From NCBI RefSeq assembly GCF_019317285.1, contig NZ_CP079218.1, positions 1,984,001 to 2,048,000 on the forward strand: a stretch of 64,000 nt of DNA, given 5' to 3'. The position numbers and the translations under genes are program-made. The notes beneath the pieces are model-generated. The model saw only the letters and a list, made by a program, of their open reading frames with translations. It made no database searches and was not told where the DNA came from. Position 1 is the stretch's first letter. Each line of letters starts with the position of its first letter. Shown piece by piece: positions 8,533 through 15,997 of this stretch. The stretch is from Pedobacter sp. D749. GTDB lineage: Bacteria; Bacteroidota; Bacteroidia; Sphingobacteriales; Sphingobacteriaceae.

Positions 8533-9651
8533 TTATTTAAAAGCAGCTTTTAACTGATCAGCGGCATAAGCCTGTACCGCTTTTGCTTCGGGTACAAGCA
8601 AAGCCATACCAAAGAACTCATGCGTAACGCCCTCGTAATTCCTTGTATTCACCTTAACTCCAGCAGCTTTTAGTTTATTGGCTAACATGATGCCATCATC
8701 GTGTAAGGGATCTATTTCAGCCGTGATAATAGTTGTTGGTGGAAGGCCTTTTAAATTGGCATTAACCAATGAAATTTTAGGATCTTGCGCTTCAATCATC
8801 GTGTTTAGGTATTGTTCATTAAACCAGCCCATCATTGCTTTGTTTAGCGGTTTTGCATTTTGATACATTTTATAAGATTCAGTATTCATATCCGCCTGAG
8901 CAATAGGATAGATCAAAACTTCGTGAACAGGAAGCATAATATGTTTGTCTCTGGCCATAATAGATACGTTTGCCGCTAAATTACCACCTGCACTTTCGCC
9001 AACAACTGCAATTTTTGCCGGATCGGCTTTTAAGTCTACTGCGTTTTTCACAGCCCATTCATAAGCGGTAAAAGCATCGTTATGCGCGGTAGGAAATTTA
9101 TTTTCGGGGGCTAAGCGATAAGCCACAGAAACTACAATTGCACCAACCTGCTCTGCCAAAGCCTGTGCAGATGCGTTATAAACATCTAAATTGGCGATAG
9201 CGAAACCACCACCGTGATAATAAACAATGAGTGGATATGGTCCGTTTCCTTCCTTTGGGGTGTAAATACGCAAATGGATTTTGCCGCCAGTAACATCAAT
9301 ATCTTTACCCATGGTATCTACCTTAGGCGCCGGCACCGCAATGTTATTCTGTTTTACTAAATCCATTACGGCATCCGTTGGTGTATGGTTTTTGCGCGCA
9401 TCAGCAGCGCTTAAAGTTTCTAAAGGTTTATCTCCATAACTACTTAGTTTTTCTATAACCACCTGCATTTCCGGCTTTATTGTTTTTCCCCATTCAGGGG
9501 CAGGGCCAGCAGGTTTTAATGCTGCAGCCAGTGTTGAATCAGTTGTAGTCGAATCTGTAACGGTTGTATTTTTTGTTCCACCCGTACAGGCAGAAAGTAA
9601 AACAGCCAGCCCACAAGCAAGCGTAAAAGATTTTAAGAAATTTATCTCCAT
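8533..9651 (-). CDS. Alpha/beta hydrolase lipoprotein (HSL-type esterase)
   Basis: 372 residues. The signal peptide ends in a lipobox (AVLLSAC) with Cys22 as lipidation site, so it is expected on a membrane facing the periplasm or outside. The hydrolase has the HSL-family oxyanion motif HGGGF near 146, the nucleophile elbow GESAGGN near 216 with the catalytic Ser, an Asp candidate in AEIDPLHDDG near 312 and His in GVTHEFFG near 343. It should cleave carboxylic esters. Residues ~25-130 are a spacer with Ser/Thr-rich and helical parts. It stands alone with its own terminator. Confidence 0.88.
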   Translation of the reverse strand: MEINFLKSFTLACGLAVLLSACTGGTKNTTVTDSTTTDSTLAAALKPAGPAPEWGKTIKPEMQVVIEKLSSYGDKPLETLSAADARKNHTPTDAVMDLVKQNNIAVPAPKVDTMGKDIDVTGGKIHLRIYTPKEGNGPYPLIVYYHGGGFAIANLDVYNASAQALAEQVGAIVVSVAYRLAPENKFPTAHNDAFTAYEWAVKNAVDLKADPAKIAVVGESAGGNLAANVSIMARDKHIMLPVHEVLIYPIAQADMNTESYKMYQNAKPLNKAMMGWFNEQYLNTMIEAQDPKISLVNANLKGLPPTTIITAEIDPLHDDGIMLANKLKAAGVKVNTRNYEGVTHEFFGMALLVPEAKAVQAYAADQLKAAFK

Positions 9652-9787
9652 AGGATTGTTTATTTATAAATATTGTTTCTATAACAGTATCAGCATGATA
9701 GTGTTTGGGTTACGACACAACTTTCAGAATTTATTTAAATAGCAAACATCTTGGTGAATTATGGTGTTCTTAAATAAAAGAAATTTT

Positions 9788-10156
9788 ATGCTAACTGAAA
9801 TAACAGGACTACCAGATCATATTTTTGGCGTAAGAGCTACCGGAGAAGTGACGAGCGATGATGTGAAGAGTGTTTTATTAACCGGCTTGCAAAGAACCGC
9901 TAAGCGATTTAAGGAAATCAGGTATTTGCTTGTGTTAGAAACTGATGTGAAAAATTTCACGGCTGGGGCATGGGTAGAAGATGTTAAAGCTGGTCTGCAA
10001 AATTTTGCCAAATGGAAAAAAATTGCTGTAGTAAGTGCGGAAAAGGGAGTGGAGTGGTTTACTGATGTTTTTACAGTAGTTACGCCAGGCAAGTCTAAAG
10101 GTTTTAAACCAGAAGAAATAGAAGAAGCAAAAGCCTGGCTCAACACCGAAGATTAA
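9788..10156 (+). CDS. SpoIIAA-like (STAS superfamily) protein
   Basis: About 122 residues from the ATG at 9788; an ATG at 9761 would add nine residues of no family character. The pattern MLTEITGLPDHIFGVRATGE, then KRFKEIRYLLVLETD, WKKIAVVSAEKGVEWFTD and PEEIEEAKAWLN resembles the SpoIIAA-like family (PF11964), small single-domain proteins with a STAS-like fold. The role is not established. It is followed after 17 bases by a tiny basic protein and then by an MscS channel, all on the same strand, so it is probably co-transcribed with them. A stress role is only a guess from context. Confidence 0.7.
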   Translation: MLTEITGLPDHIFGVRATGEVTSDDVKSVLLTGLQRTAKRFKEIRYLLVLETDVKNFTAGAWVEDVKAGLQNFAKWKKIAVVSAEKGVEWFTDVFTVVTPGKSKGFKPEEIEEAKAWLNTED

Positions 10157-10173
10157 TTATTAAAGAAAAGAAT

Positions 10174-10326
10174 ATGAAAAATGCTAAAACAACTGCAGAA
10201 AGTAGCAAGGCTACTGCACCGGACAATGCAAAAGCTAAAGGAGCTGATGACAAAGTAACATCAGCTAAAGATGCAAAGAAAGTAAGTGTAACTAAAGACA
10301 CTTCCGTTAAACATAAAAAACCGTAA
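10174..10326 (+). CDS. Small Lys/Ala-rich, probably disordered protein
   Basis: A 50-residue ORF starting MKNAKTTAESSKATAPDNAK and ending VKHKKP. It consists almost only of Lys, Ala, Thr, Ser, Asp and Val, with no hydrophobic core, signal peptide or Cys. The composition resembles small histone-tail-like or stress-related disordered proteins of Bacteroidota. Evidence for being real: an ATG 17 bases after the previous stop, an A/G-rich stretch (TAAAGAAAAGAAT) just upstream, and tight spacing to the next gene (24 bases). No family was recognised; nucleic-acid binding is possible but unproven. Confidence 0.6.
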   Translation: MKNAKTTAESSKATAPDNAKAKGADDKVTSAKDAKKVSVTKDTSVKHKKP

Positions 10327-10350
10327 TATTTAGAGAAGCCCCCTTAATTT

Positions 10351-11157
10351 ATGAAGACTGATGCCAATAATATCAACCAATTTTATGATAAGGCTTACGA
10401 TTGGATAATTGACAAAGGACCATCTGTAATTTTAGGTATGGTAATCCTTTTTTTAGGGTTATGGCTAATTAAGTTATTAGGAAAATGGGTGCAGGGCGGC
10501 ATGCATCGAAAGGATGTAAATCCATCGTTGCGGCCTTTTCTAACCAGTTTAATGCTGATTACCTTAAGAATTTTATTGGTACTTACGGTAATGCAGATTA
10601 TTGGCATTCAGCTTACTTTTTTAACCGTGCTTATTGGTGGTATCGGTGTTGCGGCAGGTTTAGCTTTATCAGGTACCCTGCAAAATTTTGCCAGTGGAGT
10701 ATTAATTTTACTATTAAAACCTTTTGTTGTGGGTGATAATATTATTGCACAAGGCCAGGAAGGCACGGTAACCTCAATCCAGATATTTTACACCATAGTT
10801 AAAACCTTTGATAACAGAACAGTAGTTATTCCAAATAGTAAATTATCGAATGAGGTGATTATCAATATTAGCAGGGAAGGGATTAGAAGATTGGATATTG
10901 AAATTAAATTTAGTTATGGAATCGATTATGAAAAAGTTGTTTCAATTTTTAATAAAACTGTCGATGAATTTAGTTCTTGTTTAAAAACACCAGAAAGAAG
11001 AATAGGCGTGTCTGCTTTAGAAGATAGTGGTTATAGAGCAAATATAAATATATGGGTTAATGCGCATGGATTTACAGATACTAAACTCTCTTTTCTGGAA
11101 GTATTAATGAAAAACCTAAAACTTGGGGGAATAAAATTGCCTGGTATGCCAGAATAA
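10351..11157 (+). CDS. Small-conductance mechanosensitive channel, MscS family
   Basis: 268 residues, close to the short MscS of E. coli. Three membrane helices are visible: ~24-45, ~64-85 and the pore helix region ~88-129, where GGIGVAAGLALSGTLQNFASG matches the Gly/Ala-patterned TM3. The beta domain follows (GDNIIAQGQEGTVTSIQIFYT, NRTVVIPNSKL), then the C-terminal alpha/beta domain. It should open under membrane tension to release solutes after hypo-osmotic shock. It is the last gene of the run that starts with the SpoIIAA-like gene and is convergent with a receiver gene 4 bases away. Confidence 0.92.
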   Translation: MKTDANNINQFYDKAYDWIIDKGPSVILGMVILFLGLWLIKLLGKWVQGGMHRKDVNPSLRPFLTSLMLITLRILLVLTVMQIIGIQLTFLTVLIGGIGVAAGLALSGTLQNFASGVLILLLKPFVVGDNIIAQGQEGTVTSIQIFYTIVKTFDNRTVVIPNSKLSNEVIINISREGIRRLDIEIKFSYGIDYEKVVSIFNKTVDEFSSCLKTPERRIGVSALEDSGYRANINIWVNAHGFTDTKLSFLEVLMKNLKLGGIKLPGMPE

Positions 11158-11161
11158 AAGC

Positions 11162-11530
11162 CTATTTCCTCAGTAAAGCATAAATCTTATCCATCAATTC
11201 GTCAATGTTAAAAGGCTTGGCCATAAAATCATCTGCTTCTATACCATCTAATGAATAGTTGTTTGCATTGTAACGGGCAGAAATCATTAATACAGGAATA
11301 TGATTTGTAGCCTCAGTCTCTTTTAATTCTTTTAAAAGTACCCTTCCATCAACATCAGGAAGCATAATATCCATAATTATTACATCCGGATTAAATTCCT
11401 GAACATGATTAATAAAGTTAGCACCTTTATTTAGCCCATCAACATTAAAAGATTCGCTTTCCAAAATAAGAGTTATAACATCAAGGATCGCATGGTTATC
11501 TTCAATAACCAAAATATTTTTCTTTGCCAA
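11162..11530 (-). CDS. Single-domain response regulator (receiver only)
   Basis: About 122 residues when started at the TTG at 11530 (LAKKNILVIEDNHAIL). The frame stays open to an ATG at 11578, but a TATATTTG promoter box lies at 11558-11565, downstream of that ATG, so the upstream start is unlikely. The receiver has the acidic pair ED, the phospho-Asp in DVIIMDIMLPDVDG, a Ser in the position of the conserved Thr/Ser (VLMISA) and the Lys in DFMAKPF. There is no output domain. It is divergent from the phytochrome gene across ~140 bases and may serve that kinase or another one. Confidence 0.82.
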   Translation of the reverse strand: MAKKNILVIEDNHAILDVITLILESESFNVDGLNKGANFINHVQEFNPDVIIMDIMLPDVDGRVLLKELKETEATNHIPVLMISARYNANNYSLDGIEADDFMAKPFNIDELMDKIYALLRK

Positions 11531-11557
11531 GTTTGAATGATTTTTTTTAAATTGAAA

Positions 11558-11565
11558 CAAATATA
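11558..11565 (-). promoter_or_regulatory. Promoter -7 box of the receiver gene
   Basis: Minus-strand TATATTTG, an exact fit to TANNTTTG, with a TTTG 17 bases upstream as a candidate -33 element. It implies a start of transcription near 11554 and decides for the TTG start at 11530. Confidence 0.6.
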
Positions 11566-11627
11566 TAATAAAAAACAAATCTCAAATCCTAATTTATCAA
11601 ATTATAGACATTCTAAAATATACGCTT

Positions 11628-11635
11628 TATATTTG
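11628..11635 (+). promoter_or_regulatory. Promoter -7 box of the phytochrome operon
   Basis: TATATTTG again fits TANNTTTG, 38 bases before the phytochrome ATG. The -33 region lacks a clear TTG. The divergent receiver gene uses the same octamer in the opposite direction. Confidence 0.55.
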
Positions 11636-11673
11636 TTAATTCGTAAGATTAAATATGCTGCAAAAAAATACAT

Positions 11674-13887
11674 ATGACTAAATTTTCTGTAGACCTAACC
11701 AATTGTGATAAAGAGCCCATTCACATACCGGGCAAAATTCAATCACATGGTTTCCTCTTGGCTGTTGATAAGAACAGTTCAACCATTACTTATCTGAGTG
11801 AAAATACAGGAGATTTCTTAAAAGAGCCAGCCAGGAGCTTATTAAATAAACCACTGTCTGAGATAAATCATTTTATTAAACAACAAGATTCTGCGTTTAA
11901 CATTGAAGACTTGCTTAAACTGGGTATTATCCGTAAAAGTTTTGATGCCATTAGTCCACATCCTTTGGAGATTAACGGACTTCCATTTTACCTCATTATT
12001 TCTTCGTCAAAAAACGACTGGTTATTAGAGTTTGAACCGGTTACGCTGCAGTTCGACATTCAAAGTTCAATTGGCCGTTCAGCTTCATCTATGCTTCAGG
12101 GCAAAAATATTTCGGCCTTATTAAAGGGAGCGGCCAAAGAAGTAAAAAGATTGATCAATTACGACCGTATTATGGTCTACAAGTTTTTAGAGGATGGACA
12201 TGGCGAAGTTGTTGCAGAAGAAAAAGAAGAAACGTTAGAGTCTTTTTTTGGCTTGCATTACCCTGCATCAGATATTCCGAAACAAGCAAGAGAACTATAT
12301 AAACTGAATTTAACCAGACTAATTGCTGATGTAAATGTAGCCGATTCACCCATTATTACTTTTAAGGAAAACGAAGCACTTGATTTAACAAATGGAGGTT
12401 TACGGGCAGTATCACCTATACACATTCAATATTTAAAAAATATGGGTGTTCACTCCAGTTTTAGCATATCCCTGATTTCTCATGGTGAGCTTTGGGGTTT
12501 AATTGCCTGCCACAATTATAGTCCAAAGTTTATAGATTATAAGGCAAGAGAAGGTGCGAAGCTAATTGGACAAATTCTTTCTTCAGCTTTGGAATACCGC
12601 CAGGAAGAAGAAGATGCAAAAATTATTGAGCAGTTTAAAAGTACGGCGAATATCCTGTCTGAGCATTTAACACGCGATAAATATTTAATTGAGGCTATAA
12701 CCACCCATAAACGTACTATTTTAGATGCGACCAAAGCATCCGGAGTTGCCGTCATTTTTGAAAATGAACTCAAAACCATTGGCAATGTACCATTAGAAGA
12801 AGATATAAGGGAACTTGCTGAATGGTTGAAAACGGCTAACGATGAGTCGATATATTATACCCATCGGCTGTCTGAAATCTATTTTCCAGCTAAAAAATAC
12901 AAGTCAATCGCCTCTGGCATTCTTTCTAGTCTGATAAATAAAGAACTCGGCGAAATGATCATCTGGTTTAAACCCGAAATGATTACCGATGTAAATTGGG
13001 CTGGAAATCCGGATAAATCTGTAGTTGAATCAGAAAATGATTTAATGAGCCTGTCTCCACGCAAATCTTTCGAAATCTGGTCGGAGGTAGTTAATAATAC
13101 CTCTGAAAAATGGATGGCTGAAGAAGTTGCTTCTGTGTTGAGGATACGCGAAATTATCATTGCCGATATTAATAAAAAGGCGAATGAAATCAGATCACTT
13201 AATGAGAAGCTGCAAGCCGCTTATGAAGAACTGGATACGTTTAGCTATACCATATCTCATGATCTGAGAACTCCGCTTACCTCGATTAAAACCTATACAG
13301 AGCTAATGCTTAAAAACAAGAGTATAGATGAGGGAGGAAAAAAAATGTTAAGCAGGATTTTAGTCGGGGCTGATAAAATGAACTTATTGATTAAGGAAAT
13401 TTTAAATTTAGCAAGAGTTGGCCGTTCTGAGATTCATTTTGAAACCGTAAATATGGAATCTTTGCTTAAAGACATCAAAACCGAGGTATGGTCGGCCTAT
13501 AAAGCAGATCATTCAGTGTTAATTTTAGGACAACTTCCTAACATCAAAGGAGATAAAACTATGATTACACAGGTTTTTACAAATCTGATTGGAAATGCTG
13601 TAAAGTACTCTGCTATGGTTGAACAACCCAAAATTGAAGTTTCTGCGTATATAGACGAAGGGGAGATTATCTATTCGGTTAAAGATAATGGTATAGGAAT
13701 TGATAATCGTTATTATGACAGGGTTTTTGAGCTTTTTAAGCGTATGGATAATGTGAAAGAGATTGAAGGATCAGGAGTGGGCCTGGCTATTGTAAAAAGG
13801 ATTGTAGAAAAACATCATGGCAGAGTTTGGTTTGAGAGTAAGTTAAATGTAGGATCGACCTTTTTTGTAGCTTTTAAAAACAGATAA
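11674..13887 (+). CDS. bphP: Bacteriophytochrome photoreceptor histidine kinase
   Basis: 737 residues, with the classical order PAS (~1-110), GAF (~130-310), PHY (~320-500) and kinase (~515-737). Cys11 in LTNCDKEPIHIPGKIQSHGF is at the site where bacteriophytochromes attach biliverdin covalently. The GAF domain has the chromophore-contact motif LHYPASDIPKQAR near 195-206. The kinase has H529 (SYTISHDLRTPLTSI), the N box NLIGNAVKYS, DNGIGID and GVGLAIV. It should sense red/far-red light and transfer phosphate to the receiver encoded directly after it. Cytoplasmic; no membrane helix. The downstream heme oxygenase supplies the chromophore, which strengthens the call. Confidence 0.95.
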   Translation: MTKFSVDLTNCDKEPIHIPGKIQSHGFLLAVDKNSSTITYLSENTGDFLKEPARSLLNKPLSEINHFIKQQDSAFNIEDLLKLGIIRKSFDAISPHPLEINGLPFYLIISSSKNDWLLEFEPVTLQFDIQSSIGRSASSMLQGKNISALLKGAAKEVKRLINYDRIMVYKFLEDGHGEVVAEEKEETLESFFGLHYPASDIPKQARELYKLNLTRLIADVNVADSPIITFKENEALDLTNGGLRAVSPIHIQYLKNMGVHSSFSISLISHGELWGLIACHNYSPKFIDYKAREGAKLIGQILSSALEYRQEEEDAKIIEQFKSTANILSEHLTRDKYLIEAITTHKRTILDATKASGVAVIFENELKTIGNVPLEEDIRELAEWLKTANDESIYYTHRLSEIYFPAKKYKSIASGILSSLINKELGEMIIWFKPEMITDVNWAGNPDKSVVESENDLMSLSPRKSFEIWSEVVNNTSEKWMAEEVASVLRIREIIIADINKKANEIRSLNEKLQAAYEELDTFSYTISHDLRTPLTSIKTYTELMLKNKSIDEGGKKMLSRILVGADKMNLLIKEILNLARVGRSEIHFETVNMESLLKDIKTEVWSAYKADHSVLILGQLPNIKGDKTMITQVFTNLIGNAVKYSAMVEQPKIEVSAYIDEGEIIYSVKDNGIGIDNRYYDRVFELFKRMDNVKEIEGSGVGLAIVKRIVEKHHGRVWFESKLNVGSTFFVAFKNR

Positions 13888-14307
13888 ATGAAAACACCAG
13901 ATATATTTTATGTTGAGGATGATATAGATTATGCTTTTTTTATGCAAAGTGCTGTACAGGAAGTTAAGGATACACTGAATTTAACGATAGTTGAAGATGG
14001 GGTAGAAGCATTGAAAAAACTTCAGGGTTTTGCAGAAAATAAAACCAAACCTAAATTAATTTTGCTCGATTTGAATTTACCAGGCTTATCTGGTTTGGAT
14101 TTACTAAAATTTATCCGGGATATTCCCTACCTTAAATCCATACCGGTAATCTTGTTTTCTACATCCGATAATCCGGACGATGTTAAAGCATCAATCGAAT
14201 TTGGTGCGAATGCGTACCTAACCAAACCCGACGGTTACGATAACTTAGTTAAATGTGTACATTCCGTACACGACTTTTGGTTTAACCAACATTTAAAATT
14301 AAATTAA
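13888..14307 (+). CDS. Rcp1-type response regulator for the phytochrome
   Basis: 139-residue single receiver domain whose ATG directly follows the phytochrome TAA, without a gap, which indicates translational coupling. It has the acidic pair in YVEDDIDYAFF, the phospho-acceptor in LILLDLNLPGLSGLDLL, Ser in VILFSTSDNPDD and Lys in AYLTKPDGY. Length and pattern match the phytochrome-associated Rcp1 group, which lacks a DNA-binding domain and passes the signal by protein contact. A terminator follows immediately. Confidence 0.9.
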   Translation: MKTPDIFYVEDDIDYAFFMQSAVQEVKDTLNLTIVEDGVEALKKLQGFAENKTKPKLILLDLNLPGLSGLDLLKFIRDIPYLKSIPVILFSTSDNPDDVKASIEFGANAYLTKPDGYDNLVKCVHSVHDFWFNQHLKLN

Positions 14308-14328
14308 AATTGAATAAAAAATATGGAT

Positions 14329-14352
14329 AGATTCGGGCATTAGTCCGAATCT
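14329..14352 (+). terminator. Terminator between the phytochrome receiver and heme oxygenase genes
   Basis: AGATTCGG/CCGAATCT arms with an 8-base loop, followed by TTTTTTATTTTA. It may be partial, letting some transcription continue into the heme oxygenase gene 28 bases on. Confidence 0.75.
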
Positions 14353-14380
14353 TTTTTATTTTATAATAAAACTCCCAAAT

Positions 14381-14965
14381 ATGATTTCCAATTTATTGAG
14401 AACCGAAACTGAACAAAATCATAAAACATTAGAATCCCTGATGTTCGTTAATGAGATTATGAACAATACGTTAAGTACCGATCAGTATAAAAAGTTGTTA
14501 ACTATTAATTATATCATTCACCAGAAATTAGAAAATACACTTGCAAATAGTTTAGACTCAACTATTGCTGAGCAATTGGGGATGAAGGACCGGTTAAAGC
14601 TGGGCGCTTTAGAACAAGACCTAAATTACTGGAATATCAGCACCTTAACCTTACCCGAGTTAAGTTTTGAATTGTTTATTCCTGAAAAAAATATTACAGA
14701 AGTTTTAGGTGCATTATATGTGCTGGAAGGGGCAACATTGGGCGGTAACGTCATTAAAAGGCATCTTTTAGCCAATCCTAATTTTAAAAACCACGAGGAT
14801 GGCCTAAATTATTATGGCGTTTACGGGGAAGAGTTGAGCGCAAGATGGAAAATATTTCTTTCTGTATTAAATGAGCATGTTACTGAGGCAGATTATGAAC
14901 GCTGTATAAATAGTGCCAACTTTACCTTCAATAACCTGACTAAGCTCTCTGAGCAAATTGCATAA
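14381..14965 (+). CDS. bphO: Heme oxygenase, biliverdin-producing
   Basis: 194 residues, the usual size of bacterial heme oxygenases. The start MISNLLRTETEQNHKTLESL contains the H-x-x-L-E pattern with H14 as the expected proximal heme ligand. YVLEGATLGGNVIKRHL matches the conserved distal-helix GATLGG motif. The enzyme opens heme with oxygen to give biliverdin, CO and iron. The position just after bphP and its receiver fits the well-known pairing in which it makes the photoreceptor's chromophore. It could also recycle iron from heme imported by the nearby hmuR-hmuY system. Confidence 0.92.
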   Translation: MISNLLRTETEQNHKTLESLMFVNEIMNNTLSTDQYKKLLTINYIIHQKLENTLANSLDSTIAEQLGMKDRLKLGALEQDLNYWNISTLTLPELSFELFIPEKNITEVLGALYVLEGATLGGNVIKRHLLANPNFKNHEDGLNYYGVYGEELSARWKIFLSVLNEHVTEADYERCINSANFTFNNLTKLSEQIA

Positions 14966-15148
14966 GTGCTAATATTTTATCTTCGAATTGTTAAAAATGT
15001 GGCTGCAATAAGTGTAAAGGCATTTTTTTGATTGTGAAAATGTGCAAAACTTATTGCAAATAAATATTTGCTTTCTGTTGTTAATTCAAGGTAAATATGT
15101 ATTATTGAAAAAAATAAATTTTTTAAACCCTAAAAACATCAATTAGCG

Positions 15149-15328
15149 ATGGAAAAATTCTCAAAAGTTAAAGCTGCTGTTGCTGCTATTGAAGCAGATG
15201 TAGAAAAATTTTATAATGCTGGCAACGCAGCTGCTGGTACTCGTGTGCGTAAAGCAATGCAAGATCTTAAAGTTTTAGCACAAGAAATCCGTGCAGAAGT
15301 AACTGACAAGAAAAACTCTGGAAAATAA
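15149..15328 (+). CDS. Histone H1-like (Hc1 family) DNA-associated protein
   Basis: A 59-residue ORF beginning MEKFSKVKAAVAAIEADVEK, with AGTRVRKAMQDLKVLAQEIR and a basic end DKKNSGK. This matches the short histone H1-like proteins common in Bacteroidota, which pair a helical body with basic residues and are thought to bind DNA. It has a Lys-rich tail but is shorter than chlamydial Hc1. The gene stands alone, with a 183-base leader region upstream and a strong terminator 20 bases after the stop, consistent with a highly expressed single gene. Confidence 0.85.
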   Translation: MEKFSKVKAAVAAIEADVEKFYNAGNAAAGTRVRKAMQDLKVLAQEIRAEVTDKKNSGK

Positions 15329-15347
15329 TATTTCGTGAGTATGAAAC

Positions 15348-15379
15348 AAAAAGGGTTCTGGTATGCCAGGCCCCTTTTT
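15348..15379 (+). terminator. Terminator of the histone H1-like gene
   Basis: Stem AAAAAGGG (15348-15355) with CCCTTTTT (15372-15379) and an inner CTGG/CCAG pair; T run at the end. Confidence 0.85.
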
Positions 15380-15397
15380 GCGTTTATAGCATTCGTT

Positions 15398-15445
15398 AGA
15401 CTTACGAAGTTTAACCGTAATATGCATGTCAAACTTCGTAAGTCT
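15398..15445. repeat. Perfect palindrome, copy 1 of the AGACTTACGA family
   Basis: 15-base perfect arms AGACTTACGAAGTTT (15398-15412) and AAACTTCGTAAGTCT (15431-15445) with an 18-base loop containing AATATGCAT. A second copy at 15860-15908 differs by one paired substitution. Confidence 0.9.
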
Positions 15446-15467
15446 GCAGCTTCGCACATCTTCACCC

Positions 15468-15776
15468 TGAGGGGTAATTTATTGTATAAAAATCAATATG
15501 AGTGACGTACAATCGTTTCCCTTTTCCTGCTGCTCGGTCTTGCCTCGGCTCGCCGCCGCCGAAGGGCTCTTTCTTTTTGGCATCAAAAAGAAACAAAAAC
15601 TGCCGGCTGAAAATTTTTCTTTCGAAGCTAGTAGGTTGGCTTGGACAGTGCAGCCCGAAAAATTTGTTAGGCCGGATTTAAGCAGAACGGGGATATCGTG
15701 CTATGGCCTAGCTGGACGGAAATACTAAAGCAATTAAAGTGCTGATTAATAATAATTTGCAAATAACGTCAATGGT
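15468..15776. repeat. ~310 bp dispersed repeat, copy A
   Basis: This segment aligns along its length with 40051-40365, in the same orientation and with high identity by eye. It starts with TGAGGGGTAATTTATT and includes ATGAGTGACGTACAA, a GC-rich block (GGCTCGCCGCCGCCG), a 10-base perfect hairpin TTTCTTTTTG-gcat-CAAAAAGAAA (15570-15593) and GGCCGGATTTAAGCAGAACG. ORFs in it are not conserved in frame between copies, so it is treated as non-coding. Its GC-rich core is unlike the surrounding AT-rich gap. The 669-base gap 15329-15997 contains only this element, two palindromes and a terminator. Confidence 0.9.
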
Positions 15777-15859
15777 AACTTGTTTCAGGATCTTAACTAG
15801 CTAACGCTAAACACAAATATTAACTTTTCCGCTCTATGCCATGGTATCTATCTTGAGCC

Positions 15860-15908
15860 AGACTTACGAGGTTTAACAGGCAATATGCATATCAAACCTC
15901 GTAAGTCT
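15860..15908. repeat. Perfect palindrome, copy 2 of the AGACTTACGA family
   Basis: 15-base perfect arms AGACTTACGAGGTTT (15860-15874) and AAACCTCGTAAGTCT (15894-15908), loop of 19 bases with the same AATATGCAT core. Compared with copy 1, one A:T pair became G:C on both arms. Confidence 0.9.
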
Positions 15909-15997
15909 ATGGCTTGGCCCCAAAAAGATAAAGCTCCCCATCGCGGAGAGCTTGTATCCAACTAACAAAACATATTTTTATTAAGCCTTAGCTTATA

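Noticed and set aside
11531..11578. Longer N-terminus for the receiver protein
   Set aside because: The upstream ATG lies before the only good promoter box, and the extra residues are not part of the receiver fold.
15211..15465. Minus-strand ORFs opposite the histone H1-like gene
   Set aside because: They are the complement of a well-supported gene and of its terminator.
15498..15728. 76-codon plus-strand ORF inside the ~310 bp repeat
   Set aside because: The frame is not kept in the second copy at 40051-40365; it appears only because the element is GC-rich in part.
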